This document shows, in pieces, positions 17,937 to 26,790 of a stretch of 64,000 nucleotides of DNA. Each line of letters starts with the position of its first letter. Position 1 is the stretch's first letter. Source of the stretch: Cohaesibacter sp. (lineage in GTDB: Bacteria > Pseudomonadota > Alphaproteobacteria > Rhizobiales > Cohaesibacteraceae); the NCBI GenBank assembly GCA_025210795.1, contig JAOAQZ010000020.1, positions 368,638-432,637 of the forward strand, given 5' to 3'. Below the pieces are notes generated by a model. That model did not search any database and was not told the DNA's origin. It saw only the letters and a list, made by a program, of their open reading frames with translations. The position numbers were made by a program, and so were the translations under genes.

Positions 17937-19229
17937 ATGGCCATTCGACTGGATGCACAACAACCGGATTTCGAAGCCCGTTTTCGCGATCTGCTGGCCA
18001 TGAAACGTGAGGTTTCGGAAGATGTGGACCAGATCGTGCGCGGCATTATTGATGATGTGAAGCAGCGCGGCGACGATGCCCTGTTCGAATTGACGGAAAA
18101 GTTCGACCGGTTTGACGCTCGCGCCAAGGGCCTGCGCATTTCGGAAGCCGAAATCGATGAAGCCGTTGCCAAGGTCGACAAAGATGTTATGGCAGCGCTT
18201 GAGCTGGCACGCGACCGCATCCGCTCCCACCATATGCGCCAATTGCCCAAAGATGATCTGTATGAAGACGCCTTGGGCGTCAAGCTCGGATCACGCTGGA
18301 CAGCAATCGAGGCCGTCGGCCTTTACGTGCCCGGCGGTCTTGCGGCCTATCCGTCCTCTGTATTGATGAATGCAGTGCCCGCCAAAGTGGCCGGCGTTGA
18401 GCGTCTGGTCATGGTGGTGCCCGCCCCCGATGATGTGCTCAATCCTTTGGTGCTTGCCGCAGCCCGCCTTGCGGGAGTTGATGAGATTTACCGCATTGGC
18501 GGCGCACAGGCTGTTGCAGCCCTTGCCTATGGCACTGAAACCATCGAGCCGGTCTATAAAATCGTTGGCCCCGGCAATGCCTTTGTGGCAGCGGCCAAGC
18601 GTCAGGTCTTTGGTCTGGTCGGCATTGATATGATTGCAGGTCCGTCCGAAGTGTTGATTCTGGCGGACAAGAATAATGATCCGGACTGGCTCGCCGTTGA
18701 TCTGATGGCACAGGCCGAGCATGACACCGCAGCGCAATCCTTGCTCATCACTGATGATGAAGCGCTTGCCGGCGCGGTGGAAGAGGCCGTTGAGCGCCTG
18801 CTCAAAACCCTGCCAAAGGCCGAGATTGCTGGCGCAAGCTGGAGAGATTTTGGCGCTGTTATCACCGTGCCCAACTGGGACATTGGCATCGAGCTTTCCA
18901 ATCGCATCGCGCCAGAGCATCTGGAACTTGCGCTTGATGGTGCTGAGCAGATGATTGATCAGGTCCGCAATGCCGGTGCTATCTTTGTAGGTCATTTCAC
19001 GCCAGAAGCTGTGGGCGATTATGTCGGTGGCTCTAACCATGTATTGCCTACCGCTCGCTCTGCCCGTTTCTCCTCTGGCCTTGGTACGCTTGATTTCGTC
19101 AAACGCACCTCAATCCTGCAATGCAGCAGCGATAATCTGCGCGAAATCGGTCCCGCGGCCGTGACCTTGGCACGCGAGGAAGGGCTGGAAGCCCATGCCC
19201 TATCTGTTGCCAAACGGCTCAATATATAG
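17937..19229 (+). CDS. hisD: Histidinol dehydrogenase
   Basis: The 430-residue zinc enzyme carries out the last two steps of histidine synthesis, oxidising L-histidinol to L-histidine with NAD. It has the conserved VPGGLAAYPSSVLMNAVPA stretch, GPGNAFVAAAKRQVFG, the zinc/substrate region MAQAEHDTAAQ (about 257-267) and RIAPEHLEL (about 322-330). An AAGGAG ribosome site precedes the ATG. Unlinked to other his genes, it sits in the standard rhizobial murA-to-yacG block. Confidence 0.97.
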   Translation: MAIRLDAQQPDFEARFRDLLAMKREVSEDVDQIVRGIIDDVKQRGDDALFELTEKFDRFDARAKGLRISEAEIDEAVAKVDKDVMAALELARDRIRSHHMRQLPKDDLYEDALGVKLGSRWTAIEAVGLYVPGGLAAYPSSVLMNAVPAKVAGVERLVMVVPAPDDVLNPLVLAAARLAGVDEIYRIGGAQAVAALAYGTETIEPVYKIVGPGNAFVAAAKRQVFGLVGIDMIAGPSEVLILADKNNDPDWLAVDLMAQAEHDTAAQSLLITDDEALAGAVEEAVERLLKTLPKAEIAGASWRDFGAVITVPNWDIGIELSNRIAPEHLELALDGAEQMIDQVRNAGAIFVGHFTPEAVGDYVGGSNHVLPTARSARFSSGLGTLDFVKRTSILQCSSDNLREIGPAAVTLAREEGLEAHALSVAKRLNI

Positions 19230-19460
19230 GTCTGCCGGAAAAGATGGGCGATGGAACGGAAAGACCCGGGGCAATCTGCTGTGTCCCGGATTGGGTTTCA
19301 ATATTCTGAGTTGTGTCTCCCTTTCTTTTATACGCGCAGGACAAGGCCCGCATGGGATCTGAACCGACAAAAGGGGGAGGCCCATTAGAAGCTTTGTGGT
19401 TTGACTTCCCGCCTGTTACAGGGCAAACAGAAGAGACAAGGAACGACAGGATCAGATAGC

Positions 19461-19985
19461 ATGGCAGATAATATGTCCCAAGCCAGCGAGATCAAAACCG
19501 GGGAGGTTGAGCCGAAAAGCAATTTTCGGCTGCTCGAGGTGACGCTGGACCCCAAGTCCATTCAGCCAGCCAGCCCGGATATTGAGCATGAGCGTGCCGT
19601 CGCCATTTATGATCTGGTTGAGGAAAATTCCTTTCAGCCCAATGGCCATGAAGGCGGGCCTTATAAACTGGATCTGTCCATGGTCGAGCGTCGTCTTGTC
19701 TTTGATGTGCGCAGCGAAGATAACAATCCGGTCATCACCCACATTCTGTCACTTACCCCCTTTCGCAAGATCATCAAAGATTATTTTATGATCTGCGACA
19801 GCTATCACGAAGCCATCAAGACGGCCACGCCCAGCCGCATCGAAGCCATCGATATGGGACGGCGCGGGCTGCATAATGAAGGCTCGCAAATTCTGCAAAC
19901 TCGTCTGGAGGGCAAAATCGACACCGATTTCCAGACAGCTCGGCGCTTGTTCACGCTGATCTGTGCTCTCCATTGGAGAGGTTAG
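19461..19985 (+). CDS. UPF0262 family protein
   Basis: The 174-residue cytoplasmic protein follows the UPF0262 pattern: [11 protein letters not shown], then [32 protein letters not shown] and [20 protein letters not shown]. Its role is unknown, but the order hisD - UPF0262 - LMW phosphatase is conserved in Hyphomicrobiales. The ATG at 19461 gives the expected length; 20 extra residues from 19401 lack family similarity. It ends 1 base before the next start, so translation is coupled. Confidence 0.9.
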   Translation: MADNMSQASEIKTGEVEPKSNFRLLEVTLDPKSIQPASPDIEHERAVAIYDLVEENSFQPNGHEGGPYKLDLSMVERRLVFDVRSEDNNPVITHILSLTPFRKIIKDYFMICDSYHEAIKTATPSRIEAIDMGRRGLHNEGSQILQTRLEGKIDTDFQTARRLFTLICALHWRG

Positions 19986-19986
19986 T

Positions 19987-20439
19987 ATGATCGGTGGGGT
20001 CACCCGCCCGGGTGCCGTCCTCTTTGCCTGCGGGATGAATGCCATCCGCTCTCCCATGGCTGCCAGTCTTGCACGTCATTTGTTTCCCGGCGCATTTTAT
20101 GTCGAATCGGCCGGAGTACGGTCGGGAAAACCGGACCCCTTTGCCGTGGCGGTGATGGAAGAAATCGGCCTTGATATTTCTGAGCATCAACCCCGCACTT
20201 TTGAAGATCTGGAAGACAGCTATTTTGATCTGGTCATATCCCTTGCGCCAGAAGCCCATCATAAAGCACTGGAAATGACCCGCACCGAGGCCATAGAAGC
20301 AGAATATTGGCCAACTCTGGATCCGGCCCTTGCCAATGGTTCACGCGAGCAGATCCTTGATTCTTATCGCGCTGTGCGTGATGGCATCCTCAAGCGCCTC
20401 AAAGAGCGTTTTGACTGGACCTCGGTCCCCGGCGGTTAG
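19987..20439 (+). CDS. Low-molecular-weight protein-tyrosine-phosphatase family protein
   Basis: The 150-residue protein has the P-loop CGMNAIRS at residues 15-22 (CX5R with catalytic Cys15 and Arg21) and a late DP acid loop (WPTLDPA). This matches the LMW phosphatase/ArsC fold. The substrate is unknown. A GGAGAGG ribosome site precedes the ATG at 19987. It immediately follows UPF0262 and precedes infA, as in relatives. Confidence 0.9.
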   Translation: MIGGVTRPGAVLFACGMNAIRSPMAASLARHLFPGAFYVESAGVRSGKPDPFAVAVMEEIGLDISEHQPRTFEDLEDSYFDLVISLAPEAHHKALEMTRTEAIEAEYWPTLDPALANGSREQILDSYRAVRDGILKRLKERFDWTSVPGG

Positions 20440-20738
20440 CAAAACGGGCTGCAAAAGCTGCCTTCAGCGCAAAGAAAGAGCGCCAAGCTTGCTCAGTACA
20501 CCAAAATTTCATTTAAAGGTTCACAAGTGGCCTTTGCTGGGCTAGTGTGCGCCCAAATTTCCAGAAATGGATAAGCCCCACGTAAATGGCAGGCAGATCT
20601 GTGCTATACTGAGCCATAAGACATGTAAGGCCAGTTGCCCTGATATGCGCCTGAGACCGTTCTGCCAAAAGCTCTGTCTTTTGAGGCACCTGCGGGATCA
20701 GCGATAAAATGCCAAAACAAAAGGACGTTTAGAACCGC

Positions 20739-20957
20739 ATGGCGAAAGAAGAAGTATTGGAATTTCCTGGTGTTGTTGTTGAGTTGCTGCCAAATGCGAC
20801 TTTCCGGGTAAAGCTGGAAAACGACCACGAAATCGTAGCCCACACTGCAGGCCGTATGCGCAAAAACCGCATTCGCGTTCTCGCCGGTGACAAGGTTCAG
20901 GTTGAAATGACCCCATATGACCTGACCAAAGGCCGTATTACCTACCGCTTCAAATAA
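20739..20957 (+). CDS. infA: Translation initiation factor IF-1
   Basis: The 72-residue S1/OB-fold protein ([20 protein letters not shown] ... [11 protein letters not shown]) matches IF-1 in length and sequence. It binds the ribosomal A site with IF-2 and IF-3 during initiation. A 299-bp upstream region precedes it; TATACT at 20605-20610 could be a -10 box, but no clear -35 is seen. Confidence 0.98.
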   Translation: MAKEEVLEFPGVVVELLPNATFRVKLENDHEIVAHTAGRMRKNRIRVLAGDKVQVEMTPYDLTKGRITYRFK

Positions 20958-21061
20958 GTTAAGTGTGACCAATGCCGGTTGCGGGCAGCCATGGCTTTGG
21001 CCGGGCTGCTGGGATATCCCTACATGAGGGAGCGCACCGGCAAGGAATAGATTGAGCTGTC

Positions 21062-21685
21062 ATGTCCGGATCTCACCGCCTTGTCCTGGCCTCTGCCTCT
21101 CCTCGTCGGCTGCAACTTCTCCAGCAAATCGGGATTGAGCCAGACGCGCTCAAGCCTGCCGATCTGGATGAAACCCCCTATAAGAATGAGCAGCCCCGTG
21201 CGCTGGCTTTGCGTCTGGCCGAGGAAAAGGCCCGCGCTGTTGAAGCCCAACTGGCAGGGGATGAGCATCTTGCCCGCAGTTATATCCTGTCAGCCGATAC
21301 GGTTGTGGCCGTCGGGCGGCGCGTATTGCCTAAGCCTGCCCTCGCTGAAGAGGCTCATCAATGCCTCAATCTGCTGTCAGGCCGCACCCATAAGGTCTTT
21401 ACCGGTGTGGCGCTGATTACCCCAAGTGGCAAGTTGCGCTCCAAACTGGTGCAAACCCGCGTGCGCTTCAAACGCCTGAGCAATGATATCGAGCCCTATC
21501 TTGCTTCTGGTGAGTGGCAAGGCAAGGCAGGCGGTTATGCCATTCAGGGCATTGCAGGCTCTTTTGTGGTCAATCTGGTTGGCTCCTACACCTCTGTGGT
21601 GGGGCTTCCCTTGCAGGAAACATCCAATCTTTTGCTCGGTGAGGGCTATCCCTTGCGCATGAGATGGCTTGGCGGTGTACGCTAG
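21062..21685 (+). CDS. maf: Maf-like nucleoside triphosphate pyrophosphatase
   Basis: The 207-residue protein opens with the Maf motif [14 protein letters not shown], followed by ADLDETP and the catalytic SADTVVAVG (about 77-85). Maf enzymes hydrolyse non-canonical or canonical NTPs (dTTP, UTP or m7GTP depending on subgroup) to monophosphates. It is followed by yacG after 40 bp, the usual arrangement. Confidence 0.95.
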   Translation: MSGSHRLVLASASPRRLQLLQQIGIEPDALKPADLDETPYKNEQPRALALRLAEEKARAVEAQLAGDEHLARSYILSADTVVAVGRRVLPKPALAEEAHQCLNLLSGRTHKVFTGVALITPSGKLRSKLVQTRVRFKRLSNDIEPYLASGEWQGKAGGYAIQGIAGSFVVNLVGSYTSVVGLPLQETSNLLLGEGYPLRMRWLGGVR

Positions 21686-21725
21686 CGCAAAGTCTTCTAA
21701 AAGGCGCAAGAGCGGGAAGAAAGAC

Positions 21726-21941
21726 ATGGTATCCAAACAATCCCAAAGTGCCAAAGGCGGCAAAAAACGCGCTGCCCGCCCATGCCCGATTTGCGAAAAA
21801 CCATCCCAAGAGGACGCCTACCCATTTTGCTCCCAGCGCTGCAAAGATATTGACTTAAGCCGTTGGCTTAAAGGCTCTTATGCTATTCCTGCAGTTGAAA
21901 GTGATGATCCGGATCAGGATGATTTTGAGGCTCTTTCCTGA
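21726..21941 (+). CDS. yacG: DNA gyrase inhibitor YacG
   Basis: The 71-residue zinc-finger protein has CPIC (C20, C23) and CSQRC (C35, C39) separated by 11 residues, followed by [14 protein letters not shown]. This is the YacG pattern; the E. coli protein binds GyrB and blocks DNA binding. The ATG at 21726 follows GGAAGAAAG; a TTG at 21669 inside maf is unlikely. A Lys-rich N-terminal tail precedes the finger. Confidence 0.93.
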   Translation: MVSKQSQSAKGGKKRAARPCPICEKPSQEDAYPFCSQRCKDIDLSRWLKGSYAIPAVESDDPDQDDFEALS

Positions 21942-22072
21942 CTTGTTCCATATGCAGAGGAAAAACATATCCTATCTGTAGAAAAAGCAAAAACCGCTAT
22001 AGACAGGGCAATATGAACCCTCTATAACGCCCAAACAAATTGCAGCAAGCACCAAGCTTGCACAGGCAATGT

Positions 22073-22148
22073 GCCCGGATAGCTCAGTTGGTAGAGCAGC
22101 GGATTGAAAATCCGCGTGTCGGTGGTTCGAATCCGCCTCCGGGCACCA
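22073..22148 (+). tRNA. tRNA-Phe (GAA anticodon), island integration site
   Basis: The 76-base gene has acceptor GCCCGGA paired with TCCGGGC, anticodon GAA and an encoded CCA. Its 3' 47 bases plus 7 downstream bases are repeated exactly at 44372-44425, marking it as the attachment site of the island that follows. The tRNA remains intact. Confidence 0.97.
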
Positions 22149-22155
22149 TTTTTTC
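22102..22155 (+). repeat. attL: left 54-bp direct repeat (tRNA-Phe 3' end)
   Basis: It is identical to 44372-44425. It covers the anticodon arm to the CCA end of tRNA-Phe and the following ATTTTTTC-type bases. Confidence 0.95.
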
Positions 22156-22661
22156 TTTAAAATCAAAATGTTGCAGCTAAAGAAAATCAATGCATTTTTG
22201 AGTTGACTTTTCAAGTAGCAAATAGGTAGCGCGGTAAGCTTTTCTTATTGCTACGCTTGAATGCCTCAAACAAGATATTCAGAACCATTGTAGCTCTTAT
22301 TTTAAGCTTATATCTCGAGAGATCTCCAGATATTTTTCCCCTTCCTTCTTGAAGCAACAAACTAAGCTCCTATATTGAGACTATAAGGCGCGAGTAAATT
22401 ATGATCGTGCCCACCAAAACATCGCCGTTCGATCCCGATTTTTCCAGCGCCAGCTAGAAAGACAGTTACCGCCGGCGAGGTACACCGAAGACGCTTAGCG
22501 TCTAAGGTATTATTCGAACAAAACCATATTTGCAATTTTCGTCTTCCAGTCATTGTGGCTGGAAATCAACTTGCGTGGGTTTTGTGAAGAATAGTATTTG
22601 GGCAATCCACCTCCAGCTTCCTCCAAAATTCACGCTTTCAGCAGCATGACGGAGTAAGCTC
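22149..22661. other. AT-rich left end of the island, no gene
   Basis: It holds an arm-like sequence (22202-22230, including GTAGCAAATAGGTAGC at 22215-22230) that recurs near the integrase and beyond attR. No convincing gene is seen up to the HTH gene at 22662; the 63-codon minus-strand frame at 22362-22553 lacks support. Confidence 0.6.
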
Positions 22662-23072
22662 ATGTCACAACACACTTCCCTATCTTCTAGAGACTATACA
22701 GCTTTTGCTGTGCATCAGGTCGCAATGGCTTTTCGAGCTGGTTTGATTGATCTCGACTACGCACGAGAGCTGCTTGCCAAAGAGTTCCCTCAGCACGTGG
22801 CCTCAATCAAGCGCAAACGGAATACCAAATCTCACAAGCAGAGACCAGTTCGGCGCAAGCCTCGCTCTCCACGTTATCAGTCTAATGATCTGCTCACCCC
22901 TGAGCAGGCCGGTAAGGTGCTGAGCCTGAGTCCTAAGACCTTAGCAAATATGAGAAGCAAGGGAGGAGGGCCTGATTTTAGCAAGCTCTCCAATCGCACC
23001 ATTCGTTATCGCTACTCTGACCTTAAGGCCTTTATCGCCCAGAGTACGAAGCAAAACACCAGCCAATATTGA
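22662..23072 (+). CDS. Excisionase-like helix-turn-helix protein
   Basis: The 136-residue protein has a basic middle (about 48-70) and a C-terminal HTH_17/MerR-like domain: LLTPEQAGKVLSLSPKTLAN followed by a wing ending TIRYRYSDLKAFI. This fold is typical of excisionases and AlpA-type regulators of integrative elements. Its position near attL, at the end opposite the integrase, suggests directing excision or regulating the replication gene. It is paired with a related gene 11 bp downstream. Confidence 0.7.
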   Translation: MSQHTSLSSRDYTAFAVHQVAMAFRAGLIDLDYARELLAKEFPQHVASIKRKRNTKSHKQRPVRRKPRSPRYQSNDLLTPEQAGKVLSLSPKTLANMRSKGGGPDFSKLSNRTIRYRYSDLKAFIAQSTKQNTSQY

Positions 23073-23083
23073 GGTGCATCCCA

Positions 23084-23455
23084 ATGCCAGATCCATTCAA
23101 AACTCAAAAACCAAACCCAGCCACTCTTAAGGTCCTGCGTCAGGCTCGGAAACTTCTTGGAAGGCTGTCTACAAAATACAAGATCGTCAGGAAGGATAAG
23201 TTGGATGTTCTCGAGACGATAGCCAGACGAACTAAGTATGCTGACAAAGTTCAGCTGACCAGAAATGAAGCTGCAATATATGTAGGCCTCGCACCAAAAA
23301 CACTGGCCAATTTGGCGGCTGGCGATGCTGATCCGTACAATGCAATTTCCAAGAATGGTCGGGTGCGCTACCGCCTCAAAGATCTTCAAAAAGCTCTTGG
23401 GATTTATACGGAGCGCAAGAAATCTACTAAAAGACGAAAGCGCAATTCAGGATAG
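23084..23455 (+). CDS. Second excisionase-like helix-turn-helix protein
   Basis: The 123-residue basic protein shares the same C-terminal pattern as its upstream neighbour: LTRNEAAIYVGLAPKTLANL and a wing ending RVRYRLKDLQKAL. The ATG at 23084 follows GAGG (23071-23074). Two adjacent HTH_17 proteins suggest duplication and division of labour between excision and replication control. The C-terminal tail is Lys/Arg-rich. The function is inferred from the fold and location only. Confidence 0.65.
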   Translation: MPDPFKTQKPNPATLKVLRQARKLLGRLSTKYKIVRKDKLDVLETIARRTKYADKVQLTRNEAAIYVGLAPKTLANLAAGDADPYNAISKNGRVRYRLKDLQKALGIYTERKKSTKRRKRNSG

Positions 23456-23465
23456 ATCAGGAACG

Positions 23466-23570
23466 GGATGGTTTAGGAACTGGGACAGTTTAGGAACTGG
23501 CATATCAAAGTGGGCAACTTTGAGAAGTTGTTTCCCAATTGTTCATGAACTGTTGGTTCCTAAACCATCC
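23466..23570. repeat. Long inverted-repeat structure upstream of the rep gene, candidate replication origin
   Basis: GGATGGTTTAGGAAC (23466-23480) is exactly inverted at 23556-23570. Inside, GTTTAGGAACTGGG is repeated at 23488-23501 with one change, AAAGTGGGCAACTT faces GAAGTTGTTTCCC, and GTTCATGAAC (23541-23550) is a palindrome. The whole 105-bp block can fold into a large cruciform 137 bp before the HUH initiator gene, as expected for a double-strand origin or for an autoregulatory site. Confidence 0.65.
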
Positions 23571-23706
23571 TGCAGGTGATGCCAAAGCCCTTATATATAC
23601 ACATGTATAGCTCAAACCTATCATCTATGCAGCCCCACCCCAGGACCACTTGGTTTCTAACAGTAAATACTAATTCTATATCCACCAATCTAATAGGGAG
23701 GGAGTC

Positions 23707-24573
23707 ATGGAACATACTGGTATGTACCAACAGGACTTTAGAAAATACAAAGCCCAAGAGCTAGACAATGACAAAAAGCTAAACAGCTATGATGAAAACT
23801 ACAGAGCCAATTGGACTAACATTTCTGGGATTCAAAATCTGCTGCATAGAGGTAGTTCCAAATATCTTTATGCTATAAATCCATTTTCTCGTATCCAAGT
23901 TATGCGACATACGTTGGATGTTTTTGAGGAAGAAATTGGAGATGAAATCAAGAAGACTTATCTGGCAACTTTTGTCCCAGAGCGATTTGCATTTCCTCTA
24001 GATGAAGCACAGAATTTCAATCCCCACAAACTCAAACGTCTTATCAGGGCTTCCATGAAGGGGCAGGACTATTTTGGAGCCATAGAAGCATCGATTTACC
24101 CAAATCATGAGCATAGATCGTCAATGACAAAGGGCCTAGTTCATTTCCACGCTCATTTATTGGTTTGGGACTCTAGCCACAAAGATCTGAAGTTGGTTGA
24201 AGAAACGGTTGCCCGGAAGAACAAAAGCTTTATTTGGCGTGAAGAGGCGTTCCACTTCGAGAAAGCCCGGGAAGCAGATGTGGGAAACATTCTGGGCTAC
24301 ATCATGAAATCACCTGCTAACCAATATGGGCTGGAATATGATCCTGATAACCCAGAATTCGCGTCTGGTCTGACGCGGAAATATCGGCAAACTAAAACAG
24401 AAATCAGGTCGGGGAACGCCGCTAAGCTCGCCTTAATAATGCAGGACATGTATATTGATAAGTTGCTTGTAGCAGGTGGTGAAGGGGTTTCTATGAAGCG
24501 GGAAATCATTAAACGCTCTCTTAGCCGATATCATCATGAGGAAGCGATGAAAAAGCTGCGTAGAACTGGTTAA
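23707..24573 (+). CDS. HUH-family rolling-circle replication initiator (Rep)
   Basis: The 288-residue protein shows the three Rep motifs in order: a beta-strand YLATFVPERF (about 85-94), the HUH metal site VHFHAHLLVW (H146, H148, H150), and a catalytic-tyrosine helix GYIMKS (Y198, K201; YxxK). Proteins of this type nick one strand at an origin and start rolling-circle replication. A GGGAGGG ribosome site precedes the ATG. The inverted-repeat block upstream is the likely target. It is followed by a hairpin at 24584. A relaxase role is less likely because the protein is short and no mob genes are nearby. Confidence 0.72.
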   Translation: MEHTGMYQQDFRKYKAQELDNDKKLNSYDENYRANWTNISGIQNLLHRGSSKYLYAINPFSRIQVMRHTLDVFEEEIGDEIKKTYLATFVPERFAFPLDEAQNFNPHKLKRLIRASMKGQDYFGAIEASIYPNHEHRSSMTKGLVHFHAHLLVWDSSHKDLKLVEETVARKNKSFIWREEAFHFEKAREADVGNILGYIMKSPANQYGLEYDPDNPEFASGLTRKYRQTKTEIRSGNAAKLALIMQDMYIDKLLVAGGEGVSMKREIIKRSLSRYHHEEAMKKLRRTG

Positions 24574-24583
24574 ATCGTACACA

Positions 24584-24616
24584 GCAGCAGGCTGAAAAAC
24601 CCCTTTGGCCTGCTGC
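24584..24616 (+). terminator. Hairpin after rep
   Basis: GCAGCAGGC (24584-24592) and GCCTGCTGC (24608-24616) form a perfect 9-bp stem 11 bases after the rep stop, followed by CTTTAGG. The T-run is weak. Confidence 0.55.
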
Positions 24617-24699
24617 CTTTAGGCTTGGTTTAAAGACTAAGTGATTGATATCTCTATGGATGCAATTTGACATTTCCGCAATTTTGAGTTAGTATAGAT

Positions 24700-24727
24700 A
24701 AGCGTCGGCCACTTCCGGCGCTTTTTT
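24700..24727 (+). terminator. Terminator-like hairpin before the next gene group
   Basis: AGCGTCGG pairs with CCGGCGCT (one G-T pair) around CCACTT and is followed by TTTTTTG. It separates rep from the genes beginning at 24826. Confidence 0.65.
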
Positions 24728-24825
24728 GTGGGTGGCGTTTGCTGCTGCCCCTTAGGCCCTGATCGGCTCGGCCCGCTGGTATTGTTCCAGCCCCTATCTT
24801 TCCCCTTTTCCAGACTTGGAGATTT

Positions 24826-25467
24826 ATGATGGCAGAGTTAGCTGCACAGATGCCCCTTGCCGATTCCGATGTGCCCGCCCTTGTGGTGTTTGACCGTAAC
24901 GGCACCGAGCCACCCCGAGGATCTTGGTTTGACGCTGATTACGCGACTGAGGCCAAAGCTGGCGCTGCTGTGATGGGTGCGCAAATTATTGCTGTGAAAG
25001 GCGCTGAAGTGATGGCCTTGGCCAATCGTGTTCCAAAGGGTTGGGTCTTTTCCAGCGGTAAGCTATTCATGCCCCGGATCCAGAAAGAGGTGTATGAGCA
25101 GCTCCAAGGCCATGTGCCTAAGGAAGACCGCAAGCCGCAATTGGAACTAGTTGCCAGTGGTGAGGGTAAGTCTGAAGCTGATGGTGGTGCTTCTGGCAGC
25201 AGTCCTTCCAGCTTAGGCCTTAAAGGCACTCTTCCTAGCGAATGGTCAAAGATCGGTGTGGGTAGCTTGGTTCTGACCCGTGATATTGAAGAAGATGATG
25301 AAGCCTTCTATTTGGCTGTTGTCGTCGGCAAAGCTGGCCCAACCAGCTTCCAGCTCAAATGGCGAGACTATCCTGACTTGGCACCCGTGACCCGTGATGC
25401 CCGCCAACTTGCTATGCTTCACCCCAAAACGGATCTGGCAGAGATTGAGTGGGATGCTGAAGAATGA
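24826..25467 (+). CDS. Hypothetical island protein
   Basis: The 213-residue product has two blocks (about 1-95 and 135-213) joined by a Gly/Ser-rich linker near 110-130. There is no signal peptide or membrane segment, and I do not recognise the family. The C-terminal block (VGSLVLTRDIEEDDEAFYLAVVV) looks like a small beta-rich domain. A second ATG at 24829 has better spacing to GGAG and could be the true start. It overlaps the following DUF3768 gene by 4 bases (ATGA), indicating an operon. Confidence 0.65.
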   Translation: MMAELAAQMPLADSDVPALVVFDRNGTEPPRGSWFDADYATEAKAGAAVMGAQIIAVKGAEVMALANRVPKGWVFSSGKLFMPRIQKEVYEQLQGHVPKEDRKPQLELVASGEGKSEADGGASGSSPSSLGLKGTLPSEWSKIGVGSLVLTRDIEEDDEAFYLAVVVGKAGPTSFQLKWRDYPDLAPVTRDARQLAMLHPKTDLAEIEWDAEE

Positions 25468-25793
25468 GCAGCAAAGCCGAACAGATCCGCAAGCTCAATG
25501 ATACCTTTCGGCAAAGCTTTATGGGTGGGCAGATCATGATCACCAATGGAACGGATCGCTTATCACCCACCGCCAAGCTTGAGCTATTTGATGCCATCAA
25601 AGGCTATGACGCCTTCACCGAGGATAATGACCCATATGGGGAGCATGACTTTGGCAGCCTTAACTTCCAAGGGGATCGGTATTTCTGGAAGATCGATTGC
25701 TATGACAATGACATGCTCTATCACTCACCAGACCCAGCCAACCCAAAACTGACCATGCGGGTTTTGACCATCATGATGGCAGAAGAATATTGA
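25464..25793 (+). CDS. DUF3768 family protein
   Basis: The 109-residue protein fits DUF3768: IRKLNDTFRQSF, then NDPYGEHDFGSLNFQGDRYF, WKIDCYDNDM, and a terminal TMRVLTIMMAEEY. These proteins are common on alphaproteobacterial plasmids and islands and have no established function. The start overlaps the upstream gene by 4 bases. It is small and acidic with no membrane segment. Confidence 0.8.
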   Translation: MSSKAEQIRKLNDTFRQSFMGGQIMITNGTDRLSPTAKLELFDAIKGYDAFTEDNDPYGEHDFGSLNFQGDRYFWKIDCYDNDMLYHSPDPANPKLTMRVLTIMMAEEY

Positions 25794-25894
25794 GAACAAA
25801 AAGGGATCAAATACACAGACAGTTTGGTTCCTTTTTCAATTCTCTGAACTGTCAGCATCACACTCCAAACATTTGCCCCTCAAGGAACAGACCA

Positions 25895-26482
25895 ATGACC
25901 CGAGACGAGATTACCCAAGCCAATGCCCTTTGGGCCCTGCATAAGGATACGATCAATGCCATTGCCAAGTTGGATCTGAACAGCAGTAATTTTGTGCAGG
26001 CCCGCATATGGCCTCTGATTGACGAAATAGAAAGCAAAACCAAGACGGATCAGGTTCGCCTAATCTTCATAGATCCATGCCAGCATGAATTTGCTGATCG
26101 GGGGTATATGGACTTGAAGTTCGGCCTTGAGATCAAGGATGGTGATGCCTTCACCCTCCCAGCCTTGCCAATCATGATTGAGCTAGATGTTTGCACATTC
26201 CAAGGGCTTTCCATCAGCATTCAATTGCAGCTACCCGAAGAAAACTCAAAATACCGGACAAAGTTCCTGTCAGCCCTCAACACTATCAAGCATCAACTCA
26301 AGGAAGCACCCGATAGCTGGCATACCAGCCTCACACTGGCAGAAATCGAACTCAAGCCCAATACAGCCCCCTTTGACATTGACAGCCTCGCCAATCAGCT
26401 ACCAGGCACCCTTCAGGGCCTCACCAGGCGCGTTCTTGAGCCACTGGCACATGCATTACAAAAGGGGACCAAAAGCCCCTGA
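25895..26482 (+). CDS. Hypothetical island protein
   Basis: The 195-residue cytoplasmic protein starts MTRDEITQANALWALHKD. The ATG at 25895 was preferred to a frame beginning at 25790 because CAAGGAAC lies upstream. No motifs are recognised. It is third in the 24826-26482 operon-like group and is followed by a small hairpin. Confidence 0.55.
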   Translation: MTRDEITQANALWALHKDTINAIAKLDLNSSNFVQARIWPLIDEIESKTKTDQVRLIFIDPCQHEFADRGYMDLKFGLEIKDGDAFTLPALPIMIELDVCTFQGLSISIQLQLPEENSKYRTKFLSALNTIKHQLKEAPDSWHTSLTLAEIELKPNTAPFDIDSLANQLPGTLQGLTRRVLEPLAHALQKGTKSP

Positions 26483-26538
26483 CCGGGCCTGAGAAGCCGA
26501 TAAGCAATAAGGAAGGAAAATCACCATCGACCCAGCCC

Positions 26539-26563
26539 CGCAAGCACCCCTTGCGAGGCTTTT
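26539..26563 (+). terminator. Weak terminator after the DUF3768 gene group
   Basis: CGCAAG (26539-26544) pairs with CTTGCG (26550-26555) around CACCC and is followed by AGGCTTTTC. The remaining stretch to 26790 contains no supported gene. Confidence 0.4.
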
Positions 26564-26790
26564 CTGTGACATGGTGTGACCAGAGCAGGTGCTAAGCGGC
26601 AAAACGCCCATTGTGGACCTTCATGCGTTTCGCGGCGAACGGCCGGTTTGAGCCCATATTGCAGGATGCTGCATTTTTAAGCAATGGCAGCTAAGTGCTG
26701 ACAACGTGCCACAGTGACTTTGATTGCAATCCATCACAACCAACGGAATCAAGAGAATTGAATTGGCCAACTCATTCACGGAATGACGAA

